A DNA stretch of 5,086 nt, from positions 1 through 5,086 of the forward strand of contig JAPUIP010000001.1 of assembly GCA_027296925.1 (NCBI GenBank), in the 5' to 3' direction. This DNA is from Candidatus Poribacteria bacterium (lineage in GTDB: Bacteria > Poribacteria > WGA-4E > PCPOR2b). Below the pieces are notes generated by a model, which was not told the DNA's origin, did no database searches, and worked only from the letters and a program-made list of their open reading frames with translations. Numbering within the stretch: position 1 is the stretch's first letter; the number at the start of each line of letters is the position of its first letter. Both the position numbers and the translations under genes were made by a program. This document shows, in pieces, positions 4,882 through 5,086 of this stretch.

Positions 4882-5086
4882 ATCGACCCCATATCGTATT
4901 CGTGCATACAGACCAGCAGCACCACCTCGCCGTGTCTGCCTACGGGAACACGGATGTGTCCACTCCGAATATGGACCGGCTGGTAAAAGATGGGATAGCC
5001 TTCAGGAGGTCCTACAGCGCAAATCCCGTGTGTTGTCCGGCACGGGCAAGCTGGTACACGGGACGTATGTCGGTGGAACACGGCGT
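4878..5086 (+). CDS. Sulfatase (formylglycine-dependent, arylsulfatase-like), N-terminal part, cut by window edge
   Basis: The first 69 residues match the start of the type I sulfatase / alkaline phosphatase superfamily. RPHIVFVHTDQQ (3-14) is the first strand carrying the metal-binding Asp12; STPNMDRLVKDGIAF (28-42) is the usual following helix; CCPARASWYTGR (52-63) is the signature C-x-P-x-R-A-S motif, in which Cys52 would be converted to formylglycine. Such enzymes hydrolyse sulfate esters of sugars, choline or aryl compounds and need a separate formylglycine-generating enzyme or anaerobic maturase, not seen here. With the GTG start at 4878 the protein has no signal peptide, and the alternative ATG at 4860 adds none, so a cytoplasmic enzyme acting on imported sulfated substrates is inferred. 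It overlaps the preceding mini-ORF by 4 bases. Which sulfatase subfamily cannot be settled from this fragment. Confidence 0.93.
   Translation, partial: MNRPHIVFVHTDQQHHLAVSAYGNTDVSTPNMDRLVKDGIAFRRSYSANPVCCPARASWYTGRMSVEHG

Noticed and set aside
4392..5081. 229-residue open frame on the - strand
   Set aside because: It lies across the oxygenase and sulfatase genes, both of which have intact family motifs on the + strand.

Overview
The window reads as bacterial DNA of middling GC content, with all recognisable genes on the + strand. It holds two gene groups separated by about 980 bases with little or no intact coding sequence. No rRNA, tRNA, CRISPR array or transposase gene was found. The mix of an S9 prolyl peptidase, a proline-racemase-fold enzyme, an enolase-superfamily sugar-acid dehydratase, a PhyH-type Fe/2-oxoglutarate oxygenase and a formylglycine sulfatase resembles organic-matter-degrading marine or host-associated bacteria (Poribacteria, Latescibacterota, Planctomycetota or Verrucomicrobiota types). 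That assignment is an inference from gene content only; nothing in the window fixes the phylum.

Left group (1-1760). The C-terminal catalytic part of an S9/DPP-IV-like serine peptidase runs in from the left edge. After 48 bases comes a complete proline racemase / hydroxyproline epimerase / 3-hydroxyproline dehydratase family gene. The pair makes sense as a unit for using proline- or hydroxyproline-rich peptides. Both catalytic cysteine positions of the second enzyme are replaced (Ser92, Thr258), so it is unlikely to be a true racemase.

Middle (1761-2738). There is no intact recognised gene. Positions 2140-2340 hold a protein-like frame broken by one in-frame TAG. It is followed by a nested inverted repeat (2373-2451) containing a terminator-like hairpin. 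Next comes an AT-rich stretch with several perfect or near-perfect dyads (2488-2618), probably the control region for the right-hand group.

Right group (2739-5086). An enolase-superfamily (mandelate racemase subgroup) dehydratase with a K-x-H motif is followed by a PhyH-family oxygenase whose HxD iron motif reads HVG, then by the start of a sulfatase with a C-x-P-x-R site. Between the last two lies a 13-codon Trp-rich mini-ORF. Its Shine-Dalgarno overlaps the oxygenase stop, and its own stop overlaps the GTG start of the sulfatase, which is a layout for translational coupling. A plausible joint role is breakdown of sulfated, oxidised sugars: sulfate removal, sugar-acid dehydration and an oxidative step. 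The substrate cannot be read from the sequence.
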